64,000 nt of DNA from the NCBI GenBank assembly GCA_964019425.1, contig OZ025850.1, forward strand, positions 186,001 through 250,000. Direction: 5' to 3'. Positions 1 to 10,790 of this stretch are shown here, piece by piece. Below the pieces are notes generated by a model that was not told the origin of the DNA, did no database searches, and was given only the letters and a program-made list of their open reading frames with translations. The DNA comes from Flectonema sp. DT1601. Lineage: Eukaryota > Euglenozoa > Diplonemea > Diplonemida > Diplonemidae. A program made the position numbers and the translations under genes. How positions within the stretch are numbered: position 1 is the first letter of the stretch; each line of letters begins with the position of its first letter.

Positions 1-1628
1 GTGGCTGATGATAGTTCTTTCAAAAGTCGGTCCTTTTCTATTTCCAAGGATCGGACAGTATCTCTGCCAGATTTTCCTACGGAATTAAGAGAATCGCTAT
101 GGGCCACACGTTCTGATTCAAGAAGTGAATTGATTCTCTGGAACTGCTCTTTTAGTAACCCGTACTCTTGTTGTAGATCTGCTTCCTGTGAACGGATGCG
201 GGCTATTTGAACTTCTTGCTGGATTCGTTCGGAATCCAAGTGGGCGACCTGGTCTTGTGCCGATCGGAGCTTTTTTAAGGAAGAAGCTAACTCATCTCTG
301 TGTGCAGTCCGTTCTCTCGTTAATTGAGAGAGGAGGCTCTCTTCCGATCTCATGTGCACTCGCAAGTTCTCAACTTCTTCTGATAAGGTGGCGATCTGAT
401 CCTCCGCTTCTCGTCTCTCTCGCATGACCTTGTCACGTAGCTCACCCGACTCCGTGCGGAGGATTGATATAATATTTTCGTGCTTTTCCCGCAGGCGGTC
501 CATCTCTTTTTGATGAGCTTCCAACGTCTTCATTGACTGTGCTGCTTCTTCTCTTGTAAGCTGGGCAATCTTGTCTTCCAGGTTGGCAACTGTAATGCTG
601 TCTGCAGTACGTATGTTTTGCTCATTTTCTTTCGCTTGTGCTAATTCAGATTGCAGTTCTAACAAAACTGCAGATAGTTCTGTGATTTTTAGCTGATTAT
701 GATGGTGATCACGTTCTGAAGACTGCAGTTGTGCAGCTGCAACAACAATTTGCGTCTGCTGGAGATCCATTGATTCTTGTGCGTCAACAGAAGCCTTCGT
801 GATCCTTTCCTGCAACAGTTTGTTATCCATCTCAAGTCCCTCCAACTGAACTTGATAGTCTCTATCTCTTGCAGCTGCCTCTGTTGACTCAATTCCTTTG
901 TGATCTACTAATCTGTTATAAGCTTCAACTTGTTGTCTGTGCTTCTCTTGTAAATTATCATACTCTTGTTGCAATATAGAAACTTTGTCATCCAGCTGTG
1001 CCTGCACTAGTTGGTAGTGTTGTTGCTGTTGTTCTCTGGCAGCAGCATGCTCCCTTGCTGATGATTCATTCTGTTCCAGAAGGTTCTTGTGAGTTACCGA
1101 AAGGATTTGAAACTTTTCCAATAATGTGTCATGTTCTGTTTGGTGACTGAGCTCCAAGTGTCGTATTTTGGCGGAATTCTCACGCTCGGTTTCCAACTTT
1201 TCGTCCCTAAGCTGCTGCATGTCTTGCTGATATCGTGTATCGCGTTCACCAGATTCAAGTATCGCCTGCTGCTGTAAATCTACTACTTTGGCTTCGAATG
1301 TTACGTGGGAGTTGCTTGCCACTTGAAGACGTTCAGTGAGACCTCCAACTTGCCGCCTCAGTTCTGTAATCTCAGCTTTAGCAGAATTTTCCATCATCGA
1401 TTTCGTTTTTACCTCTGCATGTAGTTTCATTAACAAATCTTCTTTTACTCTAAGTTTTATCACAGCATCCTTTTGACACTTACCTATTTGATTCTCCAGT
1501 TCGCAGTTCTTATCAATGGAACGAGCAAGCTCCCTACGCAGCGCCGTAATCTCCGCTGCCTCGATTGTGTTACCGTTAAGCAGATGTGGCTGAGTCGCTA
1601 GCCCCAACCCGGCTGTGAGGGAGGTCAT
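1..1628 (-). CDS. Long coiled-coil protein, N-terminal part (gene runs off the window)
   Basis: The minus strand stays open from an ATG at 1628 down to base 1, about 542 codons, with no stop, so the gene continues outside the window. After a short N-terminal stretch (MTSLTAGLGLATQPHLLNG) the protein is almost wholly heptad-like, rich in Q, E, L, K and R, with no catalytic motif visible. This is typical of structural coiled-coil proteins of centrosomes, basal bodies, Golgi or flagella, but I cannot assign a family. About 20 bases upstream of the ATG (minus strand) lies a good 3' splice-site sequence (TTTTTACACAG/G), so an upstream exon may exist and the true start may be earlier. Minus orientation agrees with every other solid host gene in the window. 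Confidence 0.85.
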   Translation of the reverse strand, partial: MTSLTAGLGLATQPHLLNGNTIEAAEITALRRELARSIDKNCELENQIGKCQKDAVIKLRVKEDLLMKLHAEVKTKSMMENSAKAEITELRRQVGGLTERLQVASNSHVTFEAKVVDLQQQAILESGERDTRYQQDMQQLRDEKLETERENSAKIRHLELSHQTEHDTLLEKFQILSVTHKNLLEQNESSAREHAAAREQQQQHYQLVQAQLDDKVSILQQEYDNLQEKHRQQVEAYNRLVDHKGIESTEAAARDRDYQVQLEGLEMDNKLLQERITKASVDAQESMDLQQTQIVVAAAQLQSSERDHHHNQLKITELSAVLLELQSELAQAKENEQNIRTADSITVANLEDKIAQLTREEAAQSMKTLEAHQKEMDRLREKHENIISILRTESGELRDKVMRERREAEDQIATLSEEVENLRVHMRSEESLLSQLTRERTAHRDELASSLKKLRSAQDQVAHLDSERIQQEVQIARIRSQEADLQQEYGLLKEQFQRINSLLESERVAHSDSLNSVGKSGRDTVRSLEIEKDRLLKELSSA

Positions 1629-2272
1629 CTTCTTGAAATCGCACCTGTGTAAAAATGTCATAAGCCACTTGATTTACAGTATTCACCACATAAGCACTGA
1701 GTGAGAATGGCCAAAAATGAAATTAAAGGCGGACCCCCTTGGCTACAAAAAGAACGAGTCACATACCTATTGGCAATCAGAATCCCAGAAACCAAGTACA
1801 ATACAGCTTGAAACTGACAAACGAATGTCTTTATCAGAAACCCGAGCTGGTTAAACGGAGACATGGTAATGCAGCAAGTGGACACCGAGAGAAAGGTTGT
1901 TGTGGGAGTCTAACATGCTTCTTTCAAACGTCAGATTAAAAAGCAGAAGAAGATTGCGTACTACAGATATAAAGCCAAAGCCACCGGGCTGGCCTCCTTC
2001 CTTGCTTTTTTTTTTTTCTTTTTTGTGTGCACAGCAGGTTCCTTCGACCTGCTTCCTGTTCGCGCTGTTAGGTGCGATTGTTCCTTCTTTCTTCTGGACA
2101 CCTTTTTGTGGGGATTGGGGATGGAATGGGATCCCGTGGGCTTCGTATCTTCTTTATTTTCTTTCTTTATCAACTACTAAAGAGTTCAGATTACTTCCTC
2201 ATTTGGTAAGAACCGCATCAGGTCGCTACTGGTATTCTATATCCAAGTAGACACATCTTGCTTTCGTTAACC
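1629..2272. other. Spacer without a recognisable gene
   Basis: This spacer holds only short chance reading frames and a T-rich stretch near 2005-2025. It separates the minus-strand coiled-coil gene from the possible plus-strand first exon at 2273, so it would hold two divergent promoters if that exon is real. Confidence 0.5.
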
Positions 2273-2301
2273 ATGACTACAGCGGCAGCCGAGCCTGTCA
2301 T
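2273..2301 (+). CDS. Possible first coding exon, cut off by a LINE
   Basis: An ATG with a favourable context (AACCATGAC) opens a 29-base frame encoding MTTAAAEPV plus two bases of the next codon. It ends exactly at a consensus 5' splice site, GTAAGT, at 2302. Beyond about 2320 the sequence is the 3' part of a decayed LINE on the opposite strand, so the rest of the intron and the following exons are not recognisable. Either a host gene lost its downstream part when the LINE inserted, or the next exon lies beyond the retroelement block. The exon is too short to name a product, and a chance match is possible. Confidence 0.3.
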
Positions 2302-2317
2302 GTAAGTCTTGGGTTTG

Positions 2318-4893
2318 TGTCTTATCGACCCGTCAGTGTCGACTTCATCTCGTGAGTTGGTAGTTCAGTTTCTCGCTGTTCAGCCTCTTCCTTGTTGCTT
2401 GAATATGTGAATCTCATCGCATTAGTACTTTTCCATGGAGGGACAGTGTAGTGTTCTGGGTTCACTTCCAAGTTGGTAATACTCCGGTAATTGTCAAGGC
2501 CAGGGACACCAGAGACATAGTCTATCCAGACATTCCATCCCCATTTTGATTTTTGGTAGAGTTCTGAACTCCCTGTTCTCGTCAGCTTGCGAGTCGGTAG
2601 GAACGGACTCAATTTAAAACGTTCATAGGTTCTACACATCTTATACTGGATGTGTTCCTTTAGTCTTGGCGTGTCGGGTTCTTTGTAGAGTCTCCGTAGT
2701 TTGGTGCTCCGCAGACATCCAGTTACCAGCCTCACTGCCCTGTTTACCAGTAATTCCAGTTGTTCGAAGCACTCTTTTGGTAGCATCCAAGCTTTCAACA
2801 CCATTAGCACCCTTGCCAAGACCACCGTCATCAGTATATGATAAGTGTCCTCTTTCTGCAGCCTATCGGGATCTTTTGAATTAGCGACTTAAAGGTTAAC
2901 TTCTCGTCATAATGTACACCCAGATACCGCACGGTATTCGTCTTGTGAACTTTTCGTCCAACCGCATAGGCAAATCCGTGTAATCCGGGCCCCACTCTTT
3001 CCAGCATCTTATCTATTTCTGCCTTGTTGTGGACTTTCTTCAGTTGTGAGAAGCTGGCACTCATCTTCATTGTTTTCAGTACCGCCGGTTTATTCGGTAG
3101 CTTGACTTTGATCTTATGTTTTGGAACGACATACAGGTGAGTGATGGCGAATTCTTCTTTTGAAACTACAGTTGTTGAGTTATCATCCTTCACAAGGTTA
3201 CTCATTTGTTCTGCCGTGGCCACCACATATTTAAATGTGTGTTCCTCAGAGTATACTACTACTGGGGACTTGTCATGAGTTCCACTTGGCCTCACGTGAA
3301 TGTATTCCGTCTTGCCAGGGTTCTTATTGATTTAGATGTGTGAGTCAAGTGCCCACCTTTCAAATATTTTGACTGCGTTGCTAACCTTGTTTTCTAAACA
3401 GCTGACAGTGTCCGCGGTTACTACTATTCCAACATCATCTTCAAAGACAGTCGGTTCGTACATCTCTAGTTTATCTATCAAATCGTTTATGAAGATAGAG
3501 AATAACTGGGGTCCCAGCACGCTTCCTTGTGGCACTCCTACTCGAATGTTCCGGAATGCTCCCTTCACTCCATTCACCCTTGTTGAAATCTTCCTACTAG
3601 TCAAGTAGTTTTGAACCCACCGTAGATATTTCGTTGGTAGTCCTATTTTGGACATCTTATTTAGAAGAGTTACCGGTTGAACTGCATCGAAGGCTTTTTG
3701 TAGGTCGAAGGTGATTAATATCGCTTCTTCTCCCATTGCCTTGGCACTTTTAAGTTTGTCTGTAACTATACAGAGATTTTCAATGGAATCCCGTCCTCGT
3801 TTGTAGGCTGCTTGCCTCGGATTCATTCTGTCTTTCAACAGGTGGTGCATCCGTTCTACGACCATTCTTTCAAAGAGTTTCGAGACGGTCGAGGTTAGTG
3901 CTATCGGTCTGTACGATAAGACTTGTTTCTTGTCTTTATCAGGTTTCAGTATGGGTATTACCATTCCACTTTTCCAGCACCTGGGTACTGCTGATCGTTG
4001 CCATGAGAGGTTGAATAGTCTTAGTAGTTGCTCGAGGAAAGCTTTTGGAAGTTGTTTTAACATCGAGTTCCAGATGTGGTCAGGTCCAGGTGCCTTCTTC
4101 TCCTTTGTTTTTGAAATTTGTCGTTCCAGTTCAGGCATTCCAAATTCCAAATTCCACCGAGTTATCATCAGGTATTCCTTGTAAGGTTGGTTCACCGTCT
4201 TCGAATTTGAATTGGTCGGCGTATGTTTTGGTGAAGACATCTGCCATCTCCCGCGGGTCAGTTAATTCATTCTCGCCGTCGACAATCTTAGTAATTGAAT
4301 GGTCCATCATTCTACCTTCCAGTTGTTTAACTTTTCTAAAGGCCCATCGGTAGTCCATTCCAGTCATGTCGCACTCAATGATCTTCTGTTTGATCATGTT
4401 GATACCTCTTTCAATTGCTTCTGAGTCTGTCTTATCAGGGTCAGTCTCTGCCATTAAATCTTCCAATTCTGAATCCCTCACAGCGAAGGTACTACTTGAC
4501 TTCTTGTTGTAGCCTGGGATGGCCCTACTCGCTGCTCTCAGAATCTCGTTGTTGATCCTATTAGCAAGTTTCTGCACATTCTTAATTCTTTCTAATTTGG
4601 GCGCTGCCCTTTCCAACAATATTTTATAATAATTCCAATCGGCACAATGCCACTTCCATTTCCATGTCGCAGAACTCTCTTTTGAATATTCATCTATTTT
4701 GATATCTTCGATTGTCAGTTTGAGTGGCAGGTGATCGCTGCCCCATCCCTTCATGAGTTCGATTTGTGCATCTATTGAAATATCTAATGCAATTACATCC
4801 GGAGAAGCTGAGCTTTGTGGTCTTGTTTGTTGTTGAGGTTTATTTAAAATTTGAATTGCTGCTTCTAGTGACCATTCGTAGAAGCTGTTACCA
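2318..4893 (-). mobile_element. LINE family B, 5'-truncated and decayed
   Basis: Minus-strand frames at 4131-4893, 3332-4240, 2831-3295 and 2322-2831 together match one LINE ORF2. In order they carry the end of an AP-like endonuclease (motif GSDHLPL), the RT fingers (APGPDHIWNSMLK, SYRPIALTSTVSKLFERMV), the palm (ITFDLQKAFDAV, GVPQGSVLGPQLFSIFINDL) and the thumb. The RT active box reads FEDD where FADD or YADD is expected. The frame changes several times, so the copy is dead. The 5' end begins inside the endonuclease domain. At the 3' end I see no poly(A) and no RNase H domain, so both ends are lost. The RT differs clearly from families A, C and D. Confidence 0.85.
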
Positions 4894-4970
4894 GTAAGCT
4901 CCTTAAATAAATAAATAAAAAAAAAAAGGTACGTTGATACCTACAACACTAGAGTAGGTGAATAACGGTC

Positions 4971-5812
4971 ATGCTGCGGGTAAAGGACTGCGGGTAAAGG
5001 AAACGGAGGTGAAGAACTTCCTCAGGGAGTCCGGGAAGGAGGGCACCTTTACCAAAGAAAGAGATCACCTGGATGAGAAGGCAGTGAAGGCATCTGTTCT
5101 GTGGCTGCCGAAGGATGACACCCTCAGTTTGGCGAGAGACAAGGCGGAAGAAGTTGAGGGAGGTCTAGGGTTAGTGCTTAACGAGTATGGCCTTGGTATA
5201 AGGGTTAACAGTTGGCATGAGAAGGCTGCGAGGGAGATGTTGCACCTGCCGGCGAAACTTCCGGAGACCAGGATCTCGGGAATCCCAATAGGAACTTCGA
5301 CGGATGAAGCGGTGAAATACCTCATCTCGAGGGAAGGATGGGAGGTGAGGAAGATGAAGGATGGTGTTCGGAACGGGATGCGGTGGATGGTCGTGCGTGG
5401 TCCCGAGAGGGATGGCGAGACTATCACCATCGACGGAGTCCTTTGTCTACTCGAGCCGATGAAGAAGAAGGTGGTTGCTCCTGTGAAGTCGGTCAAAGTA
5501 GCCCCGAAGGTGAAGGAACAGAAGCCGGAAAAGCGAAGGGATCCTTCGGAGGGCGCGGTCAAGTGGTATACGCGTGTGGAATTCATTGCGTACCACGGTA
5601 AGAAGAAGGGAATCCGTCTGTGGGGGGAGGCATCGCAGAACGCACAGGAAGCTTCGGTGAAGCTGGAATCGGTATCGACCCCTGAACAGCAGAAACAGAA
5701 CAAGAAGGAAAAGAATATACCTCCAAAGAATGATGAACGGAAGAAGTGTTCAGTCGAGGATAGACTGGAACGTCTTGAGCGTCTGCTCTTGTCGCTTGTA
5801 GGGAGCAAGTGA
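4971..5812 (+). pseudogene. LINE-A copy 1 ORF1
   Basis: ORF1 encodes the same basic protein as ORF1 of copy 2 (14655-15482): a possible nucleic-acid-binding core (RISGIPIGTSTDEAVKYLI ... WMVVRGPERDGE), a Lys-rich segment, a YT-EFIAYHGKKKG motif and a C-terminal amphipathic stretch (SVEDRLERLERLLLSLVGSK). The expected ATG at 4971 is followed by two copies of a 14-base unit (CTGCGGGTAAAGGA), which shifts the frame, so the normal start no longer reads into the rest. The frame otherwise stays open to TGA 5810-5812, which is followed by CTTGAC and continues in frame into ORF2. No Cys-His knuckle is visible. Confidence 0.8.
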
Positions 5813-8800
5813 CTTGACGGGCGGGATTGGGCGGAAACGCGAAGGCGTCTTCTGCTACTGGCGGGTGACGTAGAGAGGAATCCGGGACCGAGACGCAGTC
5901 ATGATGGACCCACTTCGGAGCTGCGAGTTATCAGCTGGAACTGCAGAACGATCAACGGAAGAGAGGAGTTCATAGGAAATATCCTGGGAAAGTACAGCCC
6001 TGATGTATTATGCCTGCAGGAAACCTCAGTTCGGAAGCCTCTATATCACTGGAATTACATCACGTACAGGAGAGATAGACCGGGTAGAGGTGGCGGTATA
6101 ATCACCATGGTGAAGAGAGGCCTTCAGCATGCTTGCTATGAAGTCTGTATCCCTTCGGTTAGAGGAATTATTGAGACATTGGGTGTCAGGATTAATGATG
6201 AGATAAATGTTCTTAACGTGTATTCGCCGCCAAGTTCTAAGATAGATTTTGATCTCTTCCCTTTGAAGCGTGATGAAAGGTTTATATTTGCTGGTGACTT
6301 CAATGCTCATCATAAACTCTGGTCGAAGAAGACGGATACGAAGGGCTGCCAGCTTCTGGAGTGGTGCAGATCTAATAACCTTCTAATTGCAAACGATCCG
6401 GGATTTGTGACGTTGCCGAGACACGGGACTTCGCCGGATGCAATCCTAAACCACGAGGAGTTACTACTACTACACTTCGGGCTAATAGGTGATGGCACTG
6501 AACATGGATCTGATCACTTACCTCTTGCTGCTGTCTTTGATACGTTCTCACCTCTGGAAACAGTTAACAACCAGGCATCGAAAAAATCAATCTGGGACTT
6601 TAATACAGCTGATTGGTACTCGTTCTGTCATGATTTGGATTACCGACTTAGCAAGGTGAACAGTCCTCCGAAGGTGGGTATCAGAGCGGCAACATTTAAC
6701 CGTATCCTGCTTCATGTGGCGAAGAAGAACATCCGCAGAAGGCTCAGGATCCAGGGTAAGAGGAGGAGAATGTGGAATTCCTCAACCCCTGAGACCAAAC
6801 AAGCGAAGGGAAAATTCGTTGCTGAGAAACTTGCACAAGGTGAAGGTTTTGCATTCGCCTTCAAGAAGATTAAGGACTTGGATGCCGATGGGGGACAGGA
6901 CGTCCAAATCCCTGAATTCAGTGAGGACCAACTCCCCAGTAAATTTCTCGATCAGTTCGTTAAGACCTCTGTCAGGAAACGACTGAAATCTTCGAAGCTG
7001 AAGCCAAGTGATTACGTAGGTGCTTGTGGACCTCTGGTGATGTCTGAGCTTGAGCGCGCCATCAAGAAGGTTAAAACTGGTAAGGCTCCTGGTCCTGATG
7101 GAATCCACGGGGCGATGCTGAAGAACCTTTCTGCAACCGGTAGACGTTTTCTCTTAGCGGTGTTCAACGACTCCTGGCTCTCAGCTAGAGTTCCGAAGGT
7201 CTGGAAAGAGGGTATGATCAAACGGTATACAAACCGGGTAAACCCAAAGAAAAGCTATCCAGCTACAGACCGATCACGTTGACATCTGTAGTCGGTAAAA
7301 TGCTTGAACGGATAATTTACGACAGGCTAATGTATTGGTTGACGTCAAATAATGCCTTGTCCTCCATTCAGGCAGGTTTCAGAAGGGGTAGGAATACTTG
7401 CGAGCAAATCTCACTGCTGGTCAATGCGCTTCATGGTGCGAGAAAAGGTGGCAAGAGTTCGATACTGCTCTCTTTCGACTTCACTGAGGCATTTGATAGG
7501 ATAAATCATGTTAAACTGATTGCTAAAATGGTGGCGATGGGGATTCCTTCACCATTCATCGGATGGGTCGCTAACTTTCTGACGCGAAGGAAGGCAAAGG
7601 TTAGTGTCAATGGCAATCTGAGCGCATACAGAACTGTGACGAAAGGTGTTCCGCAAGGGTCGATTGTTGGGCCTCTCCTTTATCTGATATATGTCGACGA
7701 CCTGGCTAAGAAACTTGAGAAGACTGGATGTGTTTCAGCACTCTACGCAGACGACACAGCTTGTGTGGTCTCGAATAAGGATTTTAAAGTAACTTACCGG
7801 ATGGCGCAGTTAGTCCTTGGGTTAGTAGATCGTTGGTGCAAAGATAATGACATGGCACTGTCGGTTTCGAAGACCTGCGGGATGCCGGTGGACTGTCCTA
7901 GGAATATGTATTGGAGGCTGGGATTCCCCAGAACGTCAGGAGAGAACTTCTTTCGGATCAGTAGGGAGGAACTGGCTGGGATGATTCGGTCAAATGAAGA
8001 AGGTAGGCCATTACTTGGAAATGGGGCGATGATCCTCAAGCTGGGTGATACTGAGGTTACGAAGGCAAGTGAACTTCTTGAACTGATGCCAGTGGGTCCG
8101 GATCCGACCTGGGTGAAGTTGCTGACTGCCGTACTCATGCCGATGGTGGATAGTGTTAAGTACTTGGGTGTCCATATTGACGATGACCTGAAATATGGTA
8201 CACAAGTGGATAAACTACTGGATGAGACGAGGAAGGGACTTGTTCTGCTTCGAAAGTTAGAGCTATTCAACTTTGATTTCAAAACGCTGAACATGATCAA
8301 GAACTTATACATCCTCTCAAGGATTCTGTATGGGCTTGAGAGCTATGGACCTTTCCTGACAGATGAACAGCTAAAACCTATTGACCTGAATCTGAGAAAG
8401 ATAGCAAGAAAGATCACCGGCTGCGGCTTCAACACAAGGTCCCTTCCGTTACTGTGGGAGGCGAACATACTCCCGATGAGACTGCAGATTGAGAAGCAGG
8501 CCAGGATAGCTTTGTTCAGGTATCGATCACTGGATTGGGCGCCTTCTACGAAGGGGATCGCTAGTGGAACTTGGAGTTCAACTTTACCGGCTGAGGACCG
8601 TAATATGGAGATCCAAGGGATTGTCATGCCTGACAGCATCGAGCCATGGATAGATGTTCCGAACCTGGAGATATCTTGTGGATATGGACACTCGAAGACT
8701 GGTGTTGCTGAAGTAGACAAGGCTAAGTTCGAGGAGTACTGCAGCGAACTTAGGCCATACGCCGTGCGAACGGACGATGGCATCGAGACTAGTTGCAACG

Positions 8801-9601
8801 GAAAGTAGTTATAAAGCTGAACAGGTAACTCTGAAGCTGTTAATAAGTGAATTTGGAAAAGCAACCTCTGTCTTGGGTCCCAGATCTGGAATCACGAGAG
8901 TCTTCAGTGATTCTAAATCCAATCTGGATGAGCTGCGTGGTGGAATTGCGGCTCAGAGGAAGCTGAACTCTCTCTCGATACTAGAAGGGATAAGAAAATT
9001 AGACTCATTCGTACACCTTCAATTCATCCCAGCTCACGTGGGAATTGAACCGCATGACAAGGCAGATGAACTGGCGAAAAAGATTTCAAAAGATGTTAAG
9101 AGCAAGCCGGTGTCAACGACTATGGACTTCTTCTCACATAAGTCAAGGATAGTGAGGGAAGCTAACAGAAAGCTGTTTGGTAAGATTATGGAGGGTTCAA
9201 CAAGGGCGAAACCACCGATCAAACGGGTGATGCTTAGGCAGTATCTTGATGCTACCGGAGGCCTGAGAGCGGCTCGATACCCCAAGGACATGCTGAGAGA
9301 ATCAGAGATAAGGATAGCCAGGTTCAGAACGGGCTCTCACCCCCTGCTTAGGGTAAATGAACTACCGATAAAGTGCCCCTTCTGCAAAAGAACAGACTCT
9401 ACTGCCAGACATCTAATATTTGATTGCGAGGATGGTGACGTGGTCCGCATTAGAGAAGGAACAATAAGATCAAACATTCAGGAAGCGAGAATCTCCGAGA
9501 CCAAACTAAATCTTTCAATAATGTTTGCGACGAGAAATCTTCACGCCCTAGCCGGCTACTTATGGCATTTGGAACAACGAACAGGCTTATCAAACTGTTA
9601 A
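5813..9601 (+). pseudogene. LINE-A copy 1 ORF2 (2A, endonuclease, RT, RNase H), broken
   Basis: The frame after the ORF1 TGA continues LDGRDWAETRRR, then the 2A motif DVERNPGP (5867-5890). Next come the AP endonuclease (VISWNCRTING, LCLQET, FAGDFNAHHKLW, GSDHLPL), the RT (SFDFTEAFDRINH, GVPQGSIVGPLLYLIYVDDL, ALYADDTA) and a partial RNase H with a C-terminal CPFC...H....C finger. Relative to copy 2 one C is missing near 7222 (frameshift at the RT fingers). A 74-bp deletion near 8757 removes the first strand of RNase H with its catalytic Asp (FVDGSHD in copy 2). The enzyme cannot be made whole from this copy. Confidence 0.93.
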
Positions 9602-9930
9602 CTGATTGGTAGTTGCTAATTCATTAGTATCATTCTCCCTTATCACACTCCTTAATCATCTCCTAATTTCTCTGAGGACATCCGCAGAGCTTCATGGCTC
9701 GTAGGTAACCCAGTGGTTTTTGGCCACCGTCCCTGTACTGATCCTTCGCTTTATATTAACTGTGTCTTGAGATTCCTATCCGGGGAAGTCCTCCAACGGA
9801 CTCAGGACAGTTGCGCTTGTTTTTACTTGTTTACTTTATCAAAAAATAAGAAGGGCATGAATGCTCAGAATGAAGAAAAATAAAGTGGAAAGACAGGGGG
9901 GATGTGACTAAATAAATAAATAAAAAAAAA

Positions 9931-10430
9931 TTTTATTTATTTATTTATTTAGTCACATCCCCCCTGTCTTTCTACTTTGTTTTTATTCTTTCTGAGCATA
10001 CTCGCTCTTCTTATTTTTTAACTAAGTAAATAAGCAACAACGAGTGCAACTGTTGTGAGTCCGTTGGAGGACTTCCCCGGATAGGAAGCTCACGACACTG
10101 TAAGTACAAAGCGAATGATCAATACGGAGACGGTGGCCAAAGACCACTGGGTTACCTGCGAGCTATGAAGCTCTACGGATGTCCTCAGAGAGTTATTAGG
10201 AGATGAATTAGGAGTGATGTATGAGTATGATATACTAAAAAGATAGTAACTTCTGATAACAGCTTGTTGCCGTCCATTGTTCTAAATGCCATATGAAGCC
10301 AGCGAGGGAATGTAAGTTCCTCGTAGCGAACATAAATAGCAGGCTGTGTTCCTTCTTTGAAATCTTCGCTTCTTCCATGACAGATCCAATTGTTCCATTT
10401 CTGATGCGTACCAGAGCAGAGTTCATGCAG
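9931..10430 (-). mobile_element. LINE family A, 5'-truncated 3' fragment (diverged subfamily)
   Basis: Reading on the minus strand, this fragment starts within the last codons of ORF2 (frame 10235-10426 ends with IMFATRNL-like residues FMFATRNLHSLAGFIWHLEQ, as in copies 1 and 2). It continues through a related 3' UTR with the hairpin at 10132-10148 and ends in a TTTAT-repeat tail at 9931. Its tail meets that of copy 1 tail-to-tail, giving a near-perfect palindrome around 9930. It differs from copies 1 and 2 at many positions, so it is an older or separate subfamily. Confidence 0.85.
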
Positions 10431-10790
10431 TAAATAAAAATAAATAAAAAAAAAATTTTTTTATTTATTTATTTATTTATTTAGTCACATCCCCCCTGTC
10501 TTTCCACTTTATTTTTCTTCATTCTGAGCATTCTTGCCCTTCTTATTTTTTGATAAAGTAAACAAGTAAAAACAAGCGCAACTGTCCTGAGTCCGTTGGA
10601 GGACTTCCCCGGATAGGAAACTCACGACACAGTTAATATAAAGCGAAGGATCAGTACAGGGACGGTGGCCAAAGACCACTGGGTTACCTACGAGCCATGA
10701 AGCTCTGCGGATGTCCTCAGAGAAATTAGGAGATGATTAAGGAGTGTGATAAGGGAGAATGATACTAATGAATTAGCAACTACCAATCAG

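Larger units (their letters stand above)
4928..9930 (+). mobile_element. LINE family A, copy 1 (nearly full length, mutated)
   Basis: This is a plus-strand copy of the element at 10456-15754. It begins with the same 5' hairpin (ACCTAC/GTAGGT, 4939-4959), then ORF1, a TGA, the 2A motif and ORF2, a 3' UTR with a conserved hairpin at 9712-9728, and a tail of TAAA repeats plus an A run ending near 9930. Compared with copy 2 it lacks most of the 5' UTR, including the tRNA-like part. It also has a 14-bp tandem duplication just after the ORF1 ATG (4974-5001), a one-base loss near 7222 and a 74-bp deletion near 8757. It is therefore inactive but young. A TAAA-rich A tract (4903-4927) also precedes its 5' end. 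Confidence 0.93.

Noticed and set aside
5810-5812. TGA as selenocysteine or a reassigned sense codon
   Set aside because: TGA ends at least two host genes at sensible places and no SECIS-like need is apparent. A leaky stop explains the pattern better.
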